This document shows, in pieces, positions 16,521 through 25,813 of a DNA stretch of 64,000 nucleotides. Numbering within the stretch: position 1 is the first letter of the stretch; each line of letters opens with the position of its first letter. Source of the stretch: Sphingobium sp. EP60837 (GTDB lineage Bacteria; Pseudomonadota; Alphaproteobacteria; Sphingomonadales; Sphingomonadaceae); assembly GCF_001658005.1 (NCBI RefSeq), contig NZ_CP015986.1, positions 1,116,001 to 1,180,000 of the forward strand, in the 5' to 3' direction. The position numbers and the translations under genes were made by a program. The notes below the pieces were generated by a model. It was not told where the DNA came from. It did no database searches and saw nothing but the letters and a program-made list of their open reading frames with translations.

Positions 16521-17690
16521 TCAGGCGGCGGCGGCTTTCAGTGGAACTGCCTGGGGCTGGGCAGGCGCGAGCGCATCGGTGATCGCACCCTCCCACTGGC
16601 CCAATATGCTGTCTATCCTGAAGCGCATCGACGCGATCCGGGCGGCCTGAGACAATTGCGCGCGGCGCTCAGGGTCTTTGCACAAGGCCGCGATCGCTTC
16701 GCCCATTGCGGCGACGTCGCCGTCGGGAACGAGAATGCCGCTGACATTATCGACGATCATTTCCCCAGGCCCCCACTGGCAGTTGAAGGAAATAGTGGGC
16801 ACGCCTGCGGCCATGGCTTCGCCGATGACGATCCCCCACCCTTCGAACCGGGAAGACAGAACGAATATGTCAGCGCCACGCAGCCAGCCGCCATGTTCTT
16901 GAGTAACGCCGGGCATCGCCACCCGGTCGCGCAGCCCCAATGCGTCCCGCTGCGCTTCCAGCGTGGCTCGTTCGGGACCTTCGCCCCAGATGACGAGCGA
17001 CCATTGGGGAATATGATCCGCAACGCGCGCAAAGCTTTTCAGCAGCAGGTCAAAGCCCTTTTGCTGCACTAGGCGCCCGACGGCCACGATAGTGTGGCCG
17101 GGCGTGCGGTGCGGATCTAGTTCGATCGGCGCGTACGTGGGATTGGGGATCACCCATTGGCGGCGGCGCATGGATGGCGGGAACTGGTTCATCGCGCCTT
17201 GCGTCATCGTCACAAGGCCATAAGCCCGCGCGTAGGCGTAACGGCGCAGGGCGGACCAAACGACGCCGGGCCGCTGCAGGGCCGGATTATTGCGTTCGGA
17301 TACGATGACCGGAATGTCGAGCGGCCCTGCCGCCAACACGCTGATGACATTGATACGCGTCAGAAAGCTGACCACCAGATCGGGCTTGGCCGCGCCCAAG
17401 GCGTTACGCAATGCAGCGACCCTCTGGAACATGGCGGATGCCGATTGCAGGAGGGGCAGCCGTCCCGGCGGGAAGCCGATCTGCGACACGCGTACGGCCG
17501 GGTCGTGGGGATAGTAGGGATCGGTGCCGGGCTCTTCAAAAGCGAAAAGGCTGACGGTCCAGCCCAAGCGGCTGAAATGATTGCAAAGCAAGCTTACGAT
17601 ATGTTCCGACCCGCCCGCGCGCAGGCCCGCGAGAACGAAGGCGACATGAGGCTTGCCCGACGGGGCGCTCGTCCTGACGAATGTCTTCAT
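16521..17690 (-). CDS. Glycosyltransferase family 4
   Basis: This 389-residue GT-B enzyme opens with HVAFVLAGLRAGGSEHIVSLL, the glycine-rich acceptor loop of GT4 enzymes resembling PglH/PglJ (GalNAc-type) transferases. The donor domain carries VVAVGRLVQQKGFDLLLKSF and FVLSSRFEGWGIVIGEAMA (E-x7-E). It is the only gene on the minus strand between 11.4 and 22.6 kb and is convergent with the HAD gene. Acceptor and donor are not deducible. A cytoplasmic, peripheral-membrane location on the inner leaflet is expected. Confidence 0.9.
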   Translation of the reverse strand: MKTFVRTSAPSGKPHVAFVLAGLRAGGSEHIVSLLCNHFSRLGWTVSLFAFEEPGTDPYYPHDPAVRVSQIGFPPGRLPLLQSASAMFQRVAALRNALGAAKPDLVVSFLTRINVISVLAAGPLDIPVIVSERNNPALQRPGVVWSALRRYAYARAYGLVTMTQGAMNQFPPSMRRRQWVIPNPTYAPIELDPHRTPGHTIVAVGRLVQQKGFDLLLKSFARVADHIPQWSLVIWGEGPERATLEAQRDALGLRDRVAMPGVTQEHGGWLRGADIFVLSSRFEGWGIVIGEAMAAGVPTISFNCQWGPGEMIVDNVSGILVPDGDVAAMGEAIAALCKDPERRAQLSQAARIASMRFRIDSILGQWEGAITDALAPAQPQAVPLKAAAA

Positions 17691-17880
17691 TTGGTCAGAA
17701 TGCGGCGAGTAAATTCATGAATCCATGGCCATTGAGTATGATATCGGATGAACGCCCGTGCTGAGCTTTGGGGCTTAGCCAGCAGAGCGCGGCCGCTCGC
17801 ATTCGGACTAATCCCTAATGGCCTGACGCTAGCCAAGCGCCCAGCTTCCTGAAGAGCCAACAAATTGTAATTTCAGGTCT

Positions 17881-18726
17881 ATGACCATTGCAGCCTCCCA
17901 ATTCTTTTCGCGCGCGGCCGACGCCCTGCCCCAGCAGGTGGAGGACGCCTTCTTCAGTTCGATCAAAAATCCGAACAACACCTTCAAATGCACATGGGGA
18001 GGACGGTTTGACGAGATTGACCAGCGCCTGGTGCAGGCACTTAGGCAACGGCGCGTCGAACTGAATGAACTGCTCGACGTAGGCGTGTCGTCCGGCGCGA
18101 CGACGCTGGACCTGTGGGACACATTGCGTCGCGAAGGCTTTCGGCCGCGCATCACCGGGACCGACTATACGATCCACGCCTGGATTGTCCCGCTTGGCCC
18201 GAACTGTTCCGCCCTGCTGAACGAGGAAGGACAGCTGTTGCAGGCGGACCTGTTCGGCTGGTCCATGCGGCCTTGGCGGCGGCGCATGGATTATCTTACC
18301 GGCATGTGGCTGGTCCGGCCGCTGCTGAGGCGGCTGCTCGGCCGAAGGGCGGCGCGCAAGCTACGCGAGGGGATCGGCGTCAGGAAGGTCGAACTCGTCA
18401 GTCCGCGGCTCCGCGATCATGACAGCATCACCGTGGTTCAGGATAATGTGCTGGTATCTCGCGATACGTTCGCCGGGCGGTTTGACCTGATCCGCGCTGC
18501 CAATGTCCTGAACGAAAATTATTTTCCGAAAGGCGAGTTGAAGCAGGCGGTGGAAAATCTGTGCACCTATTTGCGGGGACCAGGATCACTGCTCTTCATC
18601 ATCCGCACCCTTCCCTCAGGCGAGCATCATGGGACGTTGTTCGCCCTGCGCGAAAAAGGCGCGCTGGAGGTTGTGGAGAGGATCGGGGCCGGGTCGGAAA
18701 TCGAGGAACTGCTGTCGGCTGCCTGA
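17881..18726 (+). CDS. Putative SAM-dependent methyltransferase-like protein of the polysaccharide locus
   Basis: The 281-residue protein contains NELLDVGVSSGATTLDLWD at about residue 61, a good match to methyltransferase motif I, and RFDLIRAANVLNENYF at about 200, resembling the post-motif segment of class I methyltransferases. I cannot name a specific family; similar 'ATP-binding/methyltransferase-like' proteins occur near surface-glycan genes. No membrane helices or signal peptide are evident. The start ATG 17881 has only a weak ribosome site (TTTCAGGTCT). It stands 42 bases upstream of a GT4 gene on the same strand, so a role in repeat-unit modification is plausible but unproven. Confidence 0.6.
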   Translation: MTIAASQFFSRAADALPQQVEDAFFSSIKNPNNTFKCTWGGRFDEIDQRLVQALRQRRVELNELLDVGVSSGATTLDLWDTLRREGFRPRITGTDYTIHAWIVPLGPNCSALLNEEGQLLQADLFGWSMRPWRRRMDYLTGMWLVRPLLRRLLGRRAARKLREGIGVRKVELVSPRLRDHDSITVVQDNVLVSRDTFAGRFDLIRAANVLNENYFPKGELKQAVENLCTYLRGPGSLLFIIRTLPSGEHHGTLFALREKGALEVVERIGAGSEIEELLSAA

Positions 18727-18768
18727 TCCGTCGTCGCGGGCCTCGTTTGCCGACTTTCAGGAGCAACT

Positions 18769-19959
18769 ATGAAAATTGCCCATGTCATCACGGCCCTGAA
18801 TGTCGGCGGCGCAGAAACCATGCTGGCCAAGCTGGTGGAACATGAGCGCGCGCAGGGTGGCGATATAGAATCTTGCGTGATTTCCCTGATGACACCGGGC
18901 GTGGGAGGCGACCGTATCCGCGCGAGCGGCGTACCGTTGCACAGCTGCGGACTCGACGGCGCACTGGCGCTGCCGGCCGCGCTAGCCCGGCTGCGCTCGA
19001 TCATCGGGCAAGAGCGGCCGGACATCGTCATGGCCTGGATGTATCATGCGCATCTCGCGGCGGTCATAGGTGCAGGGCTGCAACGGCCATCCATTCCCCT
19101 GATCTGGAATGTGCGCCACAGCCTCGCGGATCTGGCTCAAGAAAAGCCCGCCACCCGCGCGATTATCCGTGTGGAAGCGCTTTTGTCCCGACTGCCGCGC
19201 CGGATCATCTACAATTCCCATGCCGCCGCACAGCAGCATGAGCGGCTGGGCTTTTGCGCATCGCGGACGATGGTCATTCCCAACGGGTTCGACTGCGGAC
19301 ATTTCCGTCCGCAGCCGGGAAGCCGGGAGCGGCTGATAGAGCGGCTGGGGATCGACCCAGCCGCCTTGATCGTGGGCATGGCCGCGCGCAACCATCCTAT
19401 GAAGGACGCAGCCACCCTGGTCGAAGCCGTGAGGCGAGCGAGAGAAGCCGGGGCGGACATCCACCTGCTGTTGAGCGGCGAGGGCATGGAACGACCTGTT
19501 GGCGATCTGGCGCGAACGCTGCAGGCAATTCCGGCCGATCGAGTGACATTGCGCGGTCATGACAGGTCGCTGGCAGAATGGGTGCCTGGCCTGGACCTGC
19601 TCGTCCTTCCATCGGCCTGGGGCGAAGGGTTCCCGAACATATTGGGCGAAGCCATGTCATGCGCCGTACCCTGCATCGCGACGGATGTGGGGGATAGCCG
19701 CTTCGTCATCGGCGATACGGGCATCATCGTGCCGCCGCGCGATCCTGCACTGATGGCCAAGGCGATCCTGACGCTGGCGGAACACGGCCCGGATGGCCGC
19801 CGGGAGCTTGGATTCTCCGCGCGCGAGCGTGTCCGGCAGAAGTTCGCCATGGACAGGATCGGCGCGCTTTACGCCGCGCTTTATGACAGCGTGAGCGGCA
19901 TGGCTGTCCAGCGGCCAAACCGGTCACAATCCTCCATCCGACGGGCACAGGTGATGTGA
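18769..19959 (+). CDS. Glycosyltransferase family 4
   Basis: A 396-residue GT-B protein. The N-terminal acceptor domain starts KIAHVITALNVGGAETMLAKL, typical of GT4. The C-terminal donor domain contains VGMAARNHPMKDAATLVEA and VLPSAWGEGFPNILGEAMS with the E-x7-E pair. AGGAG precedes ATG 18769 at good spacing. Its stop overlaps the next glycosyltransferase gene (TGATG), so the pair is translated together. It likely adds one sugar of the repeat unit; which one is unknown. Confidence 0.92.
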   Translation: MKIAHVITALNVGGAETMLAKLVEHERAQGGDIESCVISLMTPGVGGDRIRASGVPLHSCGLDGALALPAALARLRSIIGQERPDIVMAWMYHAHLAAVIGAGLQRPSIPLIWNVRHSLADLAQEKPATRAIIRVEALLSRLPRRIIYNSHAAAQQHERLGFCASRTMVIPNGFDCGHFRPQPGSRERLIERLGIDPAALIVGMAARNHPMKDAATLVEAVRRAREAGADIHLLLSGEGMERPVGDLARTLQAIPADRVTLRGHDRSLAEWVPGLDLLVLPSAWGEGFPNILGEAMSCAVPCIATDVGDSRFVIGDTGIIVPPRDPALMAKAILTLAEHGPDGRRELGFSARERVRQKFAMDRIGALYAALYDSVSGMAVQRPNRSQSSIRRAQVM

Positions 19960-21221
19960 TGCTGCAGCGCTTTTCTGCGACTGAGGTTATGGAGCCGGCG
20001 CCACGACAGGTGGGCGGCATCGCGCGAACGGCGGCTCCTGCCCGAATCTGCTTTCCCTTCGGCGGCGGGGCAGTAGGCGGCAGTCATATATCGGCGATAA
20101 AGCTGATCCAGGGGCTCGACCGCACACGCTTCGCTCCCTTGATTGTGCTGCACTATGGTGGAGGACAATTGGGGCAACTGCTTCGTTCCGAAGGACTGGA
20201 TTACATCACCTTGCCCGGCAGGCGGTTCTTCGGCCAGTCGCGGGGTGTTCCTCAGACGGGAGGAGCGATATCCTTCATCAGCACCTGCTTCGATCAGTGG
20301 CGTCTCGCCGGCTTTCTCAAGATGAACGGCGTCCAAATCGTGCATAGCAATGAGGGGGCCATGCACATTTCCTGGGCCCTGCCTGCGCGGTTGGCGGGAG
20401 CAAAGCTGCTCTGGCACCATCGCGGCATGCCCGATGCGCGAGGCGTGCGTTTTCTGGCACCCTTGATCGCCAGCCGGATCGTAGGAGTGTCGCAGTTCGC
20501 CTTGTCGGAAGTGCGGCGCGGGAAGAAGGCCGTGCGCAAGACTGCGGTTGTTTACAGCCCCTTCGACACTGACGCCGAACCGATCGACAAGGCGAGGGCA
20601 CATCAGGCCCTTATCGAAGAATTGAATGTCGATCCCCGAACCAAGCTGATCGGCTTCTTCGGCAATCTCGTCGAGCGCAAGCGGCCCATGCTGTTCGTGG
20701 AAACAGTGGCCCGCCTAGCGGAAAAGCGGCCAGCGCTCCCCTTCCTGGGGTTGATGTTCGGCTCCGCGCTGGAACCGGGCGTCGAGGACCAGTTGACCGA
20801 GCGGGCACAGACGCTCGGGATCAGCCATCGGCTGCGCCTCATGGGATTCCGCTATAACTCGGCCGAGTTGATGGCGGCATGCGACATTCATGCAGTGCCC
20901 GCGATCGACGAGCCCTTCGGCCGATCATTGATTGAGGCGATGCTTCTGGGCACACCGGTAGTTGCGGCGGCATCCGGGGGCAATCTGGAGGCGATCGAAG
21001 AGGGTGTCACAGGGCTCCTTTCCGCCGCCGACGATCCCGCCGCCATGGCCGAGGCGATCCTGCGGTTGCTCGACTCGCCGGATCAAGCGGAAACGATTGC
21101 GGCTAAAGCGTTGAAGGCCGCGACCCAACTTTATGGGGCCGACCGTCACGTTGCGCAGATCAGCGCGATCTATCAGTCGCTCCTTTCTGCTGCCAAGACG
21201 GGCGCCGATCAGCCATGGTGA
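19959..21221 (+). CDS. Glycosyltransferase family 4
   Basis: A 420-residue GT-B protein with CFPFGGGAVGGSHISAIKLIQGL as its acceptor-side glycine loop. The donor domain has LIGFFGNLVERKRP and AVPAIDEPFGRSLIEAMLLGTPVVA, containing the E-x7-E motif. The start is ATG 19959 inside the TGATG overlap with the preceding gene; GTG 19956 is the alternative and adds one residue. The last seven bases overlap the start of the pectate-lyase-like gene. It is the fourth GT4 of the locus, consistent with an oligosaccharide repeat of about four to five sugars (one from the PGT plus up to four). Confidence 0.92.
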   Translation: MLQRFSATEVMEPAPRQVGGIARTAAPARICFPFGGGAVGGSHISAIKLIQGLDRTRFAPLIVLHYGGGQLGQLLRSEGLDYITLPGRRFFGQSRGVPQTGGAISFISTCFDQWRLAGFLKMNGVQIVHSNEGAMHISWALPARLAGAKLLWHHRGMPDARGVRFLAPLIASRIVGVSQFALSEVRRGKKAVRKTAVVYSPFDTDAEPIDKARAHQALIEELNVDPRTKLIGFFGNLVERKRPMLFVETVARLAEKRPALPFLGLMFGSALEPGVEDQLTERAQTLGISHRLRLMGFRYNSAELMAACDIHAVPAIDEPFGRSLIEAMLLGTPVVAAASGGNLEAIEEGVTGLLSAADDPAAMAEAILRLLDSPDQAETIAAKALKAATQLYGADRHVAQISAIYQSLLSAAKTGADQPW

Positions 21222-22633
21222 GTCATAACACAACCACTCTTCTCTGCGCGGGCATTGCCGCGCTGCTGGTGACGCCCTTCATCGCGACGACGGATTGGGG
21301 CGCGGGCCAAAGCGAGGAGCGTGGCCCGGCAGATTTCAGCGGATCATCAGTCCTTCCGGATGTCCCCGGAGTCGATGCCTTTCCCGGCGCGGAAGGTTTC
21401 GGCCGGCGCGCGCGTGGCGGACGTGGGGGCGCAATCATTCCGGTCACCACGCTGGCCGATCATGGCCCCGGCTCCCTGCGCGACTGCATCGAGGAAAAAG
21501 GTCCGCGAACCTGCGTCTTCCGCGTCGGCGGCGTGATCCGCTTCACCTCCCGCCGACCACTTATCCGCAATCCCTACATCACCATCGCCGGGCAGACGGC
21601 CCCTGGCGGCGGCATCCTGATCACACACGCCGGCGGTGCAGAGGGATATACGCCGATCGTGGCGGAGGGCACGCATGATGTCATCATACGGCACATCCGC
21701 GTTCGCACCGACCTGAACGGCTCGCATCGGGGAAGTAATGGATCCTTCCTCTACAAGAACAGCCGCAACATCATTTTTGATCATGTCAGCGGCGCCTGGG
21801 CGCTCGACCAGATCATGAGCGGCTATGCCGACAATGACAATATCACCATCTCCAATTCGATCTTCACCCAGGGCGTGCCACGGCATGACAAATGCGCGCT
21901 GCTCGCATCGGACCCCAAGGATGCGCAGAAGCTCAGCTTCATCGGCAATTTGTGCGCTCATAATGGAGATCGCAATCCGGATGTGAACTTCCCGCCCCAT
22001 TCCTGCGTGGAAGTTCTTAACAACGTCTTCTACAACGGCTCGTCTCAATTTACCGAAGTGCACGAGACATTCGGCGGTACGCCCGTCAACATCATCGGGA
22101 ACTATTATAAGAAAGGTCCCAACAGCAAGGCCGTCATCCCCGCCATAGATCGCGTCTTAGTCGCCAGCACGGGAGAATCGAAAATCTTCGCTGCCGACAA
22201 CAAGCTGGACCATGTCAAGATCATGGCGACCAGCCCCGCGGAGGCAGCCATGGCGCAGCACCCCATATGCCCATTGAGTGTGCGGGTCATGTCTGCCGAA
22301 AATGCTTATGCGAAAGTCTTAAAGCAGGCGGGAGCCTTTCCGCGCGACTCTCTGGACGTGCGCACAGTAGCGGATGTGACCGGACGTACGGGGGCGATCC
22401 TGCGTAATCCGGCCGACCTGACCGGTCCGCGCACATTGCCTGCCATCTCGTCCGGAGCGCCTTATGTCGATCTGGACGAGGATGGCATGGCCGATAATTG
22501 GGAACGCGCCCATGGCATGAACCCGATGCGGAACGACGCATGGCAGGATACTGACCATAATGGTTGGGCGAACCTGGACGAGTTCCTGGATTTTGCGCAC
22601 CGGGAACGCCTCGCCGGACGCGAGGTGCGCTGA
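21215..22633 (+). CDS. Secreted pectate-lyase-like right-handed beta-helix protein
   Basis: The 472-residue protein has an N-terminal signal (TLLCAGIAALLVTPFIA). A polysaccharide lyase 1-like parallel beta-helix follows, starting at FPGAEGFGRRARGG and continuing through GSLRDCI, ITIAGQTAPGGG, IIRHIRVR and NIIFDHVSGAW. Near the C-terminus, DLDEDGMADNWE and DTDHNGWANLDEF look like paired calcium-binding EF-hand/dockerin-type loops. It overlaps the last GT4 gene, so it is expressed with the polymer machinery. It probably cleaves or trims the polymer or a related uronate-containing glycan in the periplasm or outside the cell (inference). Confidence 0.85.
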   Translation: MVSHNTTTLLCAGIAALLVTPFIATTDWGAGQSEERGPADFSGSSVLPDVPGVDAFPGAEGFGRRARGGRGGAIIPVTTLADHGPGSLRDCIEEKGPRTCVFRVGGVIRFTSRRPLIRNPYITIAGQTAPGGGILITHAGGAEGYTPIVAEGTHDVIIRHIRVRTDLNGSHRGSNGSFLYKNSRNIIFDHVSGAWALDQIMSGYADNDNITISNSIFTQGVPRHDKCALLASDPKDAQKLSFIGNLCAHNGDRNPDVNFPPHSCVEVLNNVFYNGSSQFTEVHETFGGTPVNIIGNYYKKGPNSKAVIPAIDRVLVASTGESKIFAADNKLDHVKIMATSPAEAAMAQHPICPLSVRVMSAENAYAKVLKQAGAFPRDSLDVRTVADVTGRTGAILRNPADLTGPRTLPAISSGAPYVDLDEDGMADNWERAHGMNPMRNDAWQDTDHNGWANLDEFLDFAHRERLAGREVR

Positions 22634-22661
22634 ACCGTGGGGATCAGGGCGGTGCGGCAGG

Positions 22662-23900
22662 TCAATATTGGAAACGAATCTCCCCGCCCAAGATGCTCCG
22701 GTCAAAGTCGTCCAAGTCGATCGTGCTGTTGCGAGAGGCGAGGCGCCCGGTGATCGCGAAGGCGATATTGCGGTTCAGTAAATATTCCAGCTCGAGAAGC
22801 CCCGCGAGCGTACGCTCATGCTGGGCGCTGCCGAGGAAGCTGCTGCGGCGGTAGATGACCGCACCCTGCCAGCGGAGGTTATGATAGATCTCATTTTGAA
22901 AGCCGAGGCGGAGCCGAGTGTCCGTTCGCGACTGCGCGCCTGACCTGACCGTGGCCACATCGCCTCGGAAGCCGTCAAGCGTGATGACCAGGCGGGGTGT
23001 GGGCGTGTAGGTCAGCGCTGCCGAAACGGAAAGGCCGGTTCTGGAATCCTGCGTCGCGGCATCCGGCTCGAAGCGAAAAACGCCGATGCCCGCCTCGCCC
23101 CGAATGAGGCCGCCCGGCTCGAACGACACGCCGCCACGTGCGCCATATGTCTTGGAATCGCGATCGATCCCCGACGAATCGACCGGCAACCTGAATTCGC
23201 GGGCCGCGATGAAGACTTCTCCAAAGGTCGTAATGATCCCGCTGACCCGGTAACCGACACGGGCTGAGCCCGTATATTGATTATAGTCACGCTCGGCATC
23301 GATCGAACGCAGCGCGTTATTGTGCAGCACGCCGCCTTTAAGGCCGAGGGTGATGCGCGCGCCCTCATGCGTGTAGCCCAGTTCGCCGCGCAACTGGTCA
23401 TATTTGCGAGGGCCGATGTTGGTGATGCTCAGCCCTTCGGGTTCGCCACGTTCCTCCACCAGCCGTAGCCAGCCAGCCTGGCCGCTGATGCTGTCGCTGC
23501 CGGACAATTTGAAAACGCCATTGAACCGGACCGAGCCCGACTCCGAGTTTTCCGTCTTATTATCAAAATAGCGGCGCACGACAGCACGGGCCTGCAGCCC
23601 CAGGTCCAAAGTATCGTCCTTCATCTGCAGGTTCACCCAGGGCGAAGCAGTGAAGCGCATGTCGTCAATTTCGTTCGACGGCAGGGCATAGATGTTGGAG
23701 TCATATTCCAGGCGAGCATCCGCCCCTACAAAAGCGGCGATCCGTCCGAGCTGGATGGGCACCGGGTCATATTCAGATGGCGCCTCCAGCAAGGGAGTGG
23801 CCCGGTCGAGTTCCTGTGCTGCCGCTGGAGAGATCAAGGCAGCAGTGGCTACTGCTCCGTACGAAAGAAAAGAAGCGAAACGGGCAGATATCAGAACCAT
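22662..23900 (-). CDS. Outer-membrane beta-barrel protein of the polysaccharide export locus
   Basis: The 412-residue protein begins with a signal peptide (SARFASFLSYGAVATAALISPAAAQ). The rest is made of alternating short amphipathic strands such as RLEYDSNIYALP, PWVNLQMKDDTLDLGLQ and RLRLGFQNEIYHNLRWQGAVIYRR, and ends in a strand with C-terminal aromatic residues (GGEIRFQY), the hallmark of an outer-membrane barrel. The family (BBP2-type) is found beside Wza-like exporters in alphaproteobacterial exopolysaccharide loci. Its start overlaps the Wza-like gene by ten bases. A role in polymer passage or attachment at the outer membrane is inferred from context. Confidence 0.85.
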   Translation of the reverse strand: MVLISARFASFLSYGAVATAALISPAAAQELDRATPLLEAPSEYDPVPIQLGRIAAFVGADARLEYDSNIYALPSNEIDDMRFTASPWVNLQMKDDTLDLGLQARAVVRRYFDNKTENSESGSVRFNGVFKLSGSDSISGQAGWLRLVEERGEPEGLSITNIGPRKYDQLRGELGYTHEGARITLGLKGGVLHNNALRSIDAERDYNQYTGSARVGYRVSGIITTFGEVFIAAREFRLPVDSSGIDRDSKTYGARGGVSFEPGGLIRGEAGIGVFRFEPDAATQDSRTGLSVSAALTYTPTPRLVITLDGFRGDVATVRSGAQSRTDTRLRLGFQNEIYHNLRWQGAVIYRRSSFLGSAQHERTLAGLLELEYLLNRNIAFAITGRLASRNSTIDLDDFDRSILGGEIRFQY

Positions 23901-24460
23901 TTTTCGACCACCTTGATAGTATCGCCAGGTTGAACGGGAGTGCTTTCAAATGCTTTTGCCGTCGTCGCCTGCCCATTGACTTGGCGAATGATGGCCACGG
24001 TGCCGCGATTGGCGCGGAAGGTGAAGCCACCTGCCACTGAAACGGCGGTCACGACTGTCATTCCGGGACGATACGGATATTCTCCAGGGCTGCGGACCTC
24101 ACCAAGAACATAAATGGGCCGCAGTTTCACAGGCTGCACACTAACCGCCGGCGAAACCATCAATCTTTTTTCCACAAGCAAGGCGGCAATGCGCTGCTCA
24201 AGTTCAGGGATCGTCGATCCGCTCGCGGGAATACCGCCCATAAGGGGAATGGTGAGCTCACCCCTGTCATTGACGACAAAGGCCGTGCCGTTTTCCACTT
24301 CGGCAAGCCCCGGAATGATGACACGCAATTCGTCACCAGGCGCGAGCCTATATTGATTGGCATTGGCGGTCGAAACCGCGGGAAGACCGGAAACGGAACC
24401 AGTGCAAGCGGTCATGAGGCTGACCAGCAGCGACAGGCCAATGATAGGAAGAAAGCGCAT
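23891..24460 (-). CDS. Polysaccharide export lipoprotein (Wza/GumB-like)
   Basis: The protein is 189 residues, the short GumB/ExoF size class rather than the roughly 380 residues of E. coli Wza. A lipoprotein signal ends at LVSLMTAC. A Poly_export domain (YRLAPGDELRVIIPG ... ELTIPLMGGIPASG) is followed by an SLBB domain (PIYVLGEVRSPGEYPYRPGMTV). Such proteins form the periplasmic/outer-membrane channel with the BY-kinase co-polymerase. On the minus strand GGGGAG sits best relative to the second of two adjacent ATGs (24460). It is in one transcription direction with the dehydratase, the aminotransferase and the downstream outer-membrane barrel. Confidence 0.93.
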   Translation of the reverse strand: MRFLPIIGLSLLVSLMTACTGSVSGLPAVSTANANQYRLAPGDELRVIIPGLAEVENGTAFVVNDRGELTIPLMGGIPASGSTIPELEQRIAALLVEKRLMVSPAVSVQPVKLRPIYVLGEVRSPGEYPYRPGMTVVTAVSVAGGFTFRANRGTVAIIRQVNGQATTAKAFESTPVQPGDTIKVVEKWF

Positions 24461-24559
24461 CATCGTCTCCCCTTTCGTCGCAGCAATGCTCTAAGGCATT
24501 TCTGCTGTTTCAGAACAGCAACGAATTAAAGTCAATCGGAATTGCTTGAGCCGCTGATT

Positions 24560-25813
24560 TCATGGGCCGCAGCCTGTCCGGCCCAAAGCGTTCAGCAATC
24601 TATCCGCCATGAAATTCATCGCCTTCTCTCCTAAGAGATGATCGACCGGAAGCATGAGACTGCGTTCGCCCACTTCGGCTGCAACCGGGAGAAGGCGCGT
24701 GTTGGGATGAAGGCTGTTGCGGACGGCAAGTTCGCGCGACATATCCGGGCAGGAGCCGCTGCCCGCTGCCATGCCATTTTGGACCAGCTCTGCTACGATG
24801 TCCGACCTGTCGGCCCCTGGCGCAAATCCTTCCAGGTTCAGCATCAGGTAGAATTTATAATAAGCATGCTCCACTCCGTCGGGTACGGTGGGCAGCTGTA
24901 CCAATGGATGATCGCTGAGACGCTGCCGTAACACAGCCGCGTTGCTGCGCCTCTGCCTCAGCCAATCCGGCAGCTTGCGCAACTGCACCCGCCCGATCGC
25001 CGCCTGCATTTCGGTCAGCCGCCAATTGGTGCCGAAACTCTCGTGGACATAGCGGAAACCATGTCCCGATGACGGCGCGGAAAGCAGCGCGACATTCTTG
25101 CCATGATCCTTGTACGCCCAGGCGCGGCGCCAGTGCGCGGCATCCCTGAGCAGCAGCATTCCGCCCTCCCCTCCGGTGGACATGATCTTGTCCGTGCAGA
25201 AGGAAAAGGCCGCCGCGTCGCCAAAGGACCCCACTTTTCTGCCCCGAATCGCCGCCCCATGCGCCTGGGCGCAGTCTTCGACCAGGGCAAGCCCGTGCGC
25301 CTGCGCAAGAGCGCAAAGCGCATCCATGTCGCATGGCCAGCCTGCGAGGTGCACACAGAGGATCGCTCTCGTTCGATCGGTGATCAGCGCCTCGACGGCG
25401 CCTGGGTCAATGGTGTGGCTTTCGACGTCAATGTCGGCGAAAACCGGCACGGCCCCCACCGCGACGACCGCCGACGCGCTGGCGAAGAAGCTACGTGCGG
25501 GCACAATGACCTCATCCCCGGCGCCGATGCCAAGAGCGCGAAAGGCGAGTTCCAGCGCCAGCGTTCCATTGGCGAGCGAGATGGCGTGCGGCATGCCGCA
25601 ATAGTCGGCAAACTCTTGTTCAAACGCCCGGCACTCGTCGCCATGCACCAGCGAGTTGACGCGGCCGCTCGCCAGCACGCGGACGACAGCGTTGATTTCG
25701 TCCTGCTCATATTGCGGCCAGCGGCGGTCGGCCGCTGGCGAATATGGGAGCGGCGGTGCCGCGATAAGGGGCTGCGGGTCGGTCATCGGCTTCATGCTAT
25801 CCCCCAGGGTCAT
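24560..25813 (-). CDS. DegT/DnrJ/EryC1/StrS aminotransferase (PglE-like)
   Basis: A 417-residue PLP-dependent sugar aminotransferase. The pattern FSFCTDKIMSTGGEGGML supplies the Schiff-base lysine with the family's downstream G-E-G-G, and SLANGTLALELAFRALGIG is the PLP-phosphate region. PAYNxEE-type motifs are absent, as expected for this family. Its start overlaps the stop of the upstream PglF/CapD-type dehydratase (ATGA). The pair probably makes a UDP-4-amino-4,6-dideoxy-N-acetylhexosamine: dehydration and 6-deoxygenation, then transamination at C4. This product suits the PglC-type transferase at 12.6 kb. Confidence 0.92.
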   Translation of the reverse strand: MTLGDSMKPMTDPQPLIAAPPLPYSPAADRRWPQYEQDEINAVVRVLASGRVNSLVHGDECRAFEQEFADYCGMPHAISLANGTLALELAFRALGIGAGDEVIVPARSFFASASAVVAVGAVPVFADIDVESHTIDPGAVEALITDRTRAILCVHLAGWPCDMDALCALAQAHGLALVEDCAQAHGAAIRGRKVGSFGDAAAFSFCTDKIMSTGGEGGMLLLRDAAHWRRAWAYKDHGKNVALLSAPSSGHGFRYVHESFGTNWRLTEMQAAIGRVQLRKLPDWLRQRRSNAAVLRQRLSDHPLVQLPTVPDGVEHAYYKFYLMLNLEGFAPGADRSDIVAELVQNGMAAGSGSCPDMSRELAVRNSLHPNTRLLPVAAEVGERSLMLPVDHLLGEKAMNFMADRLLNALGRTGCGP

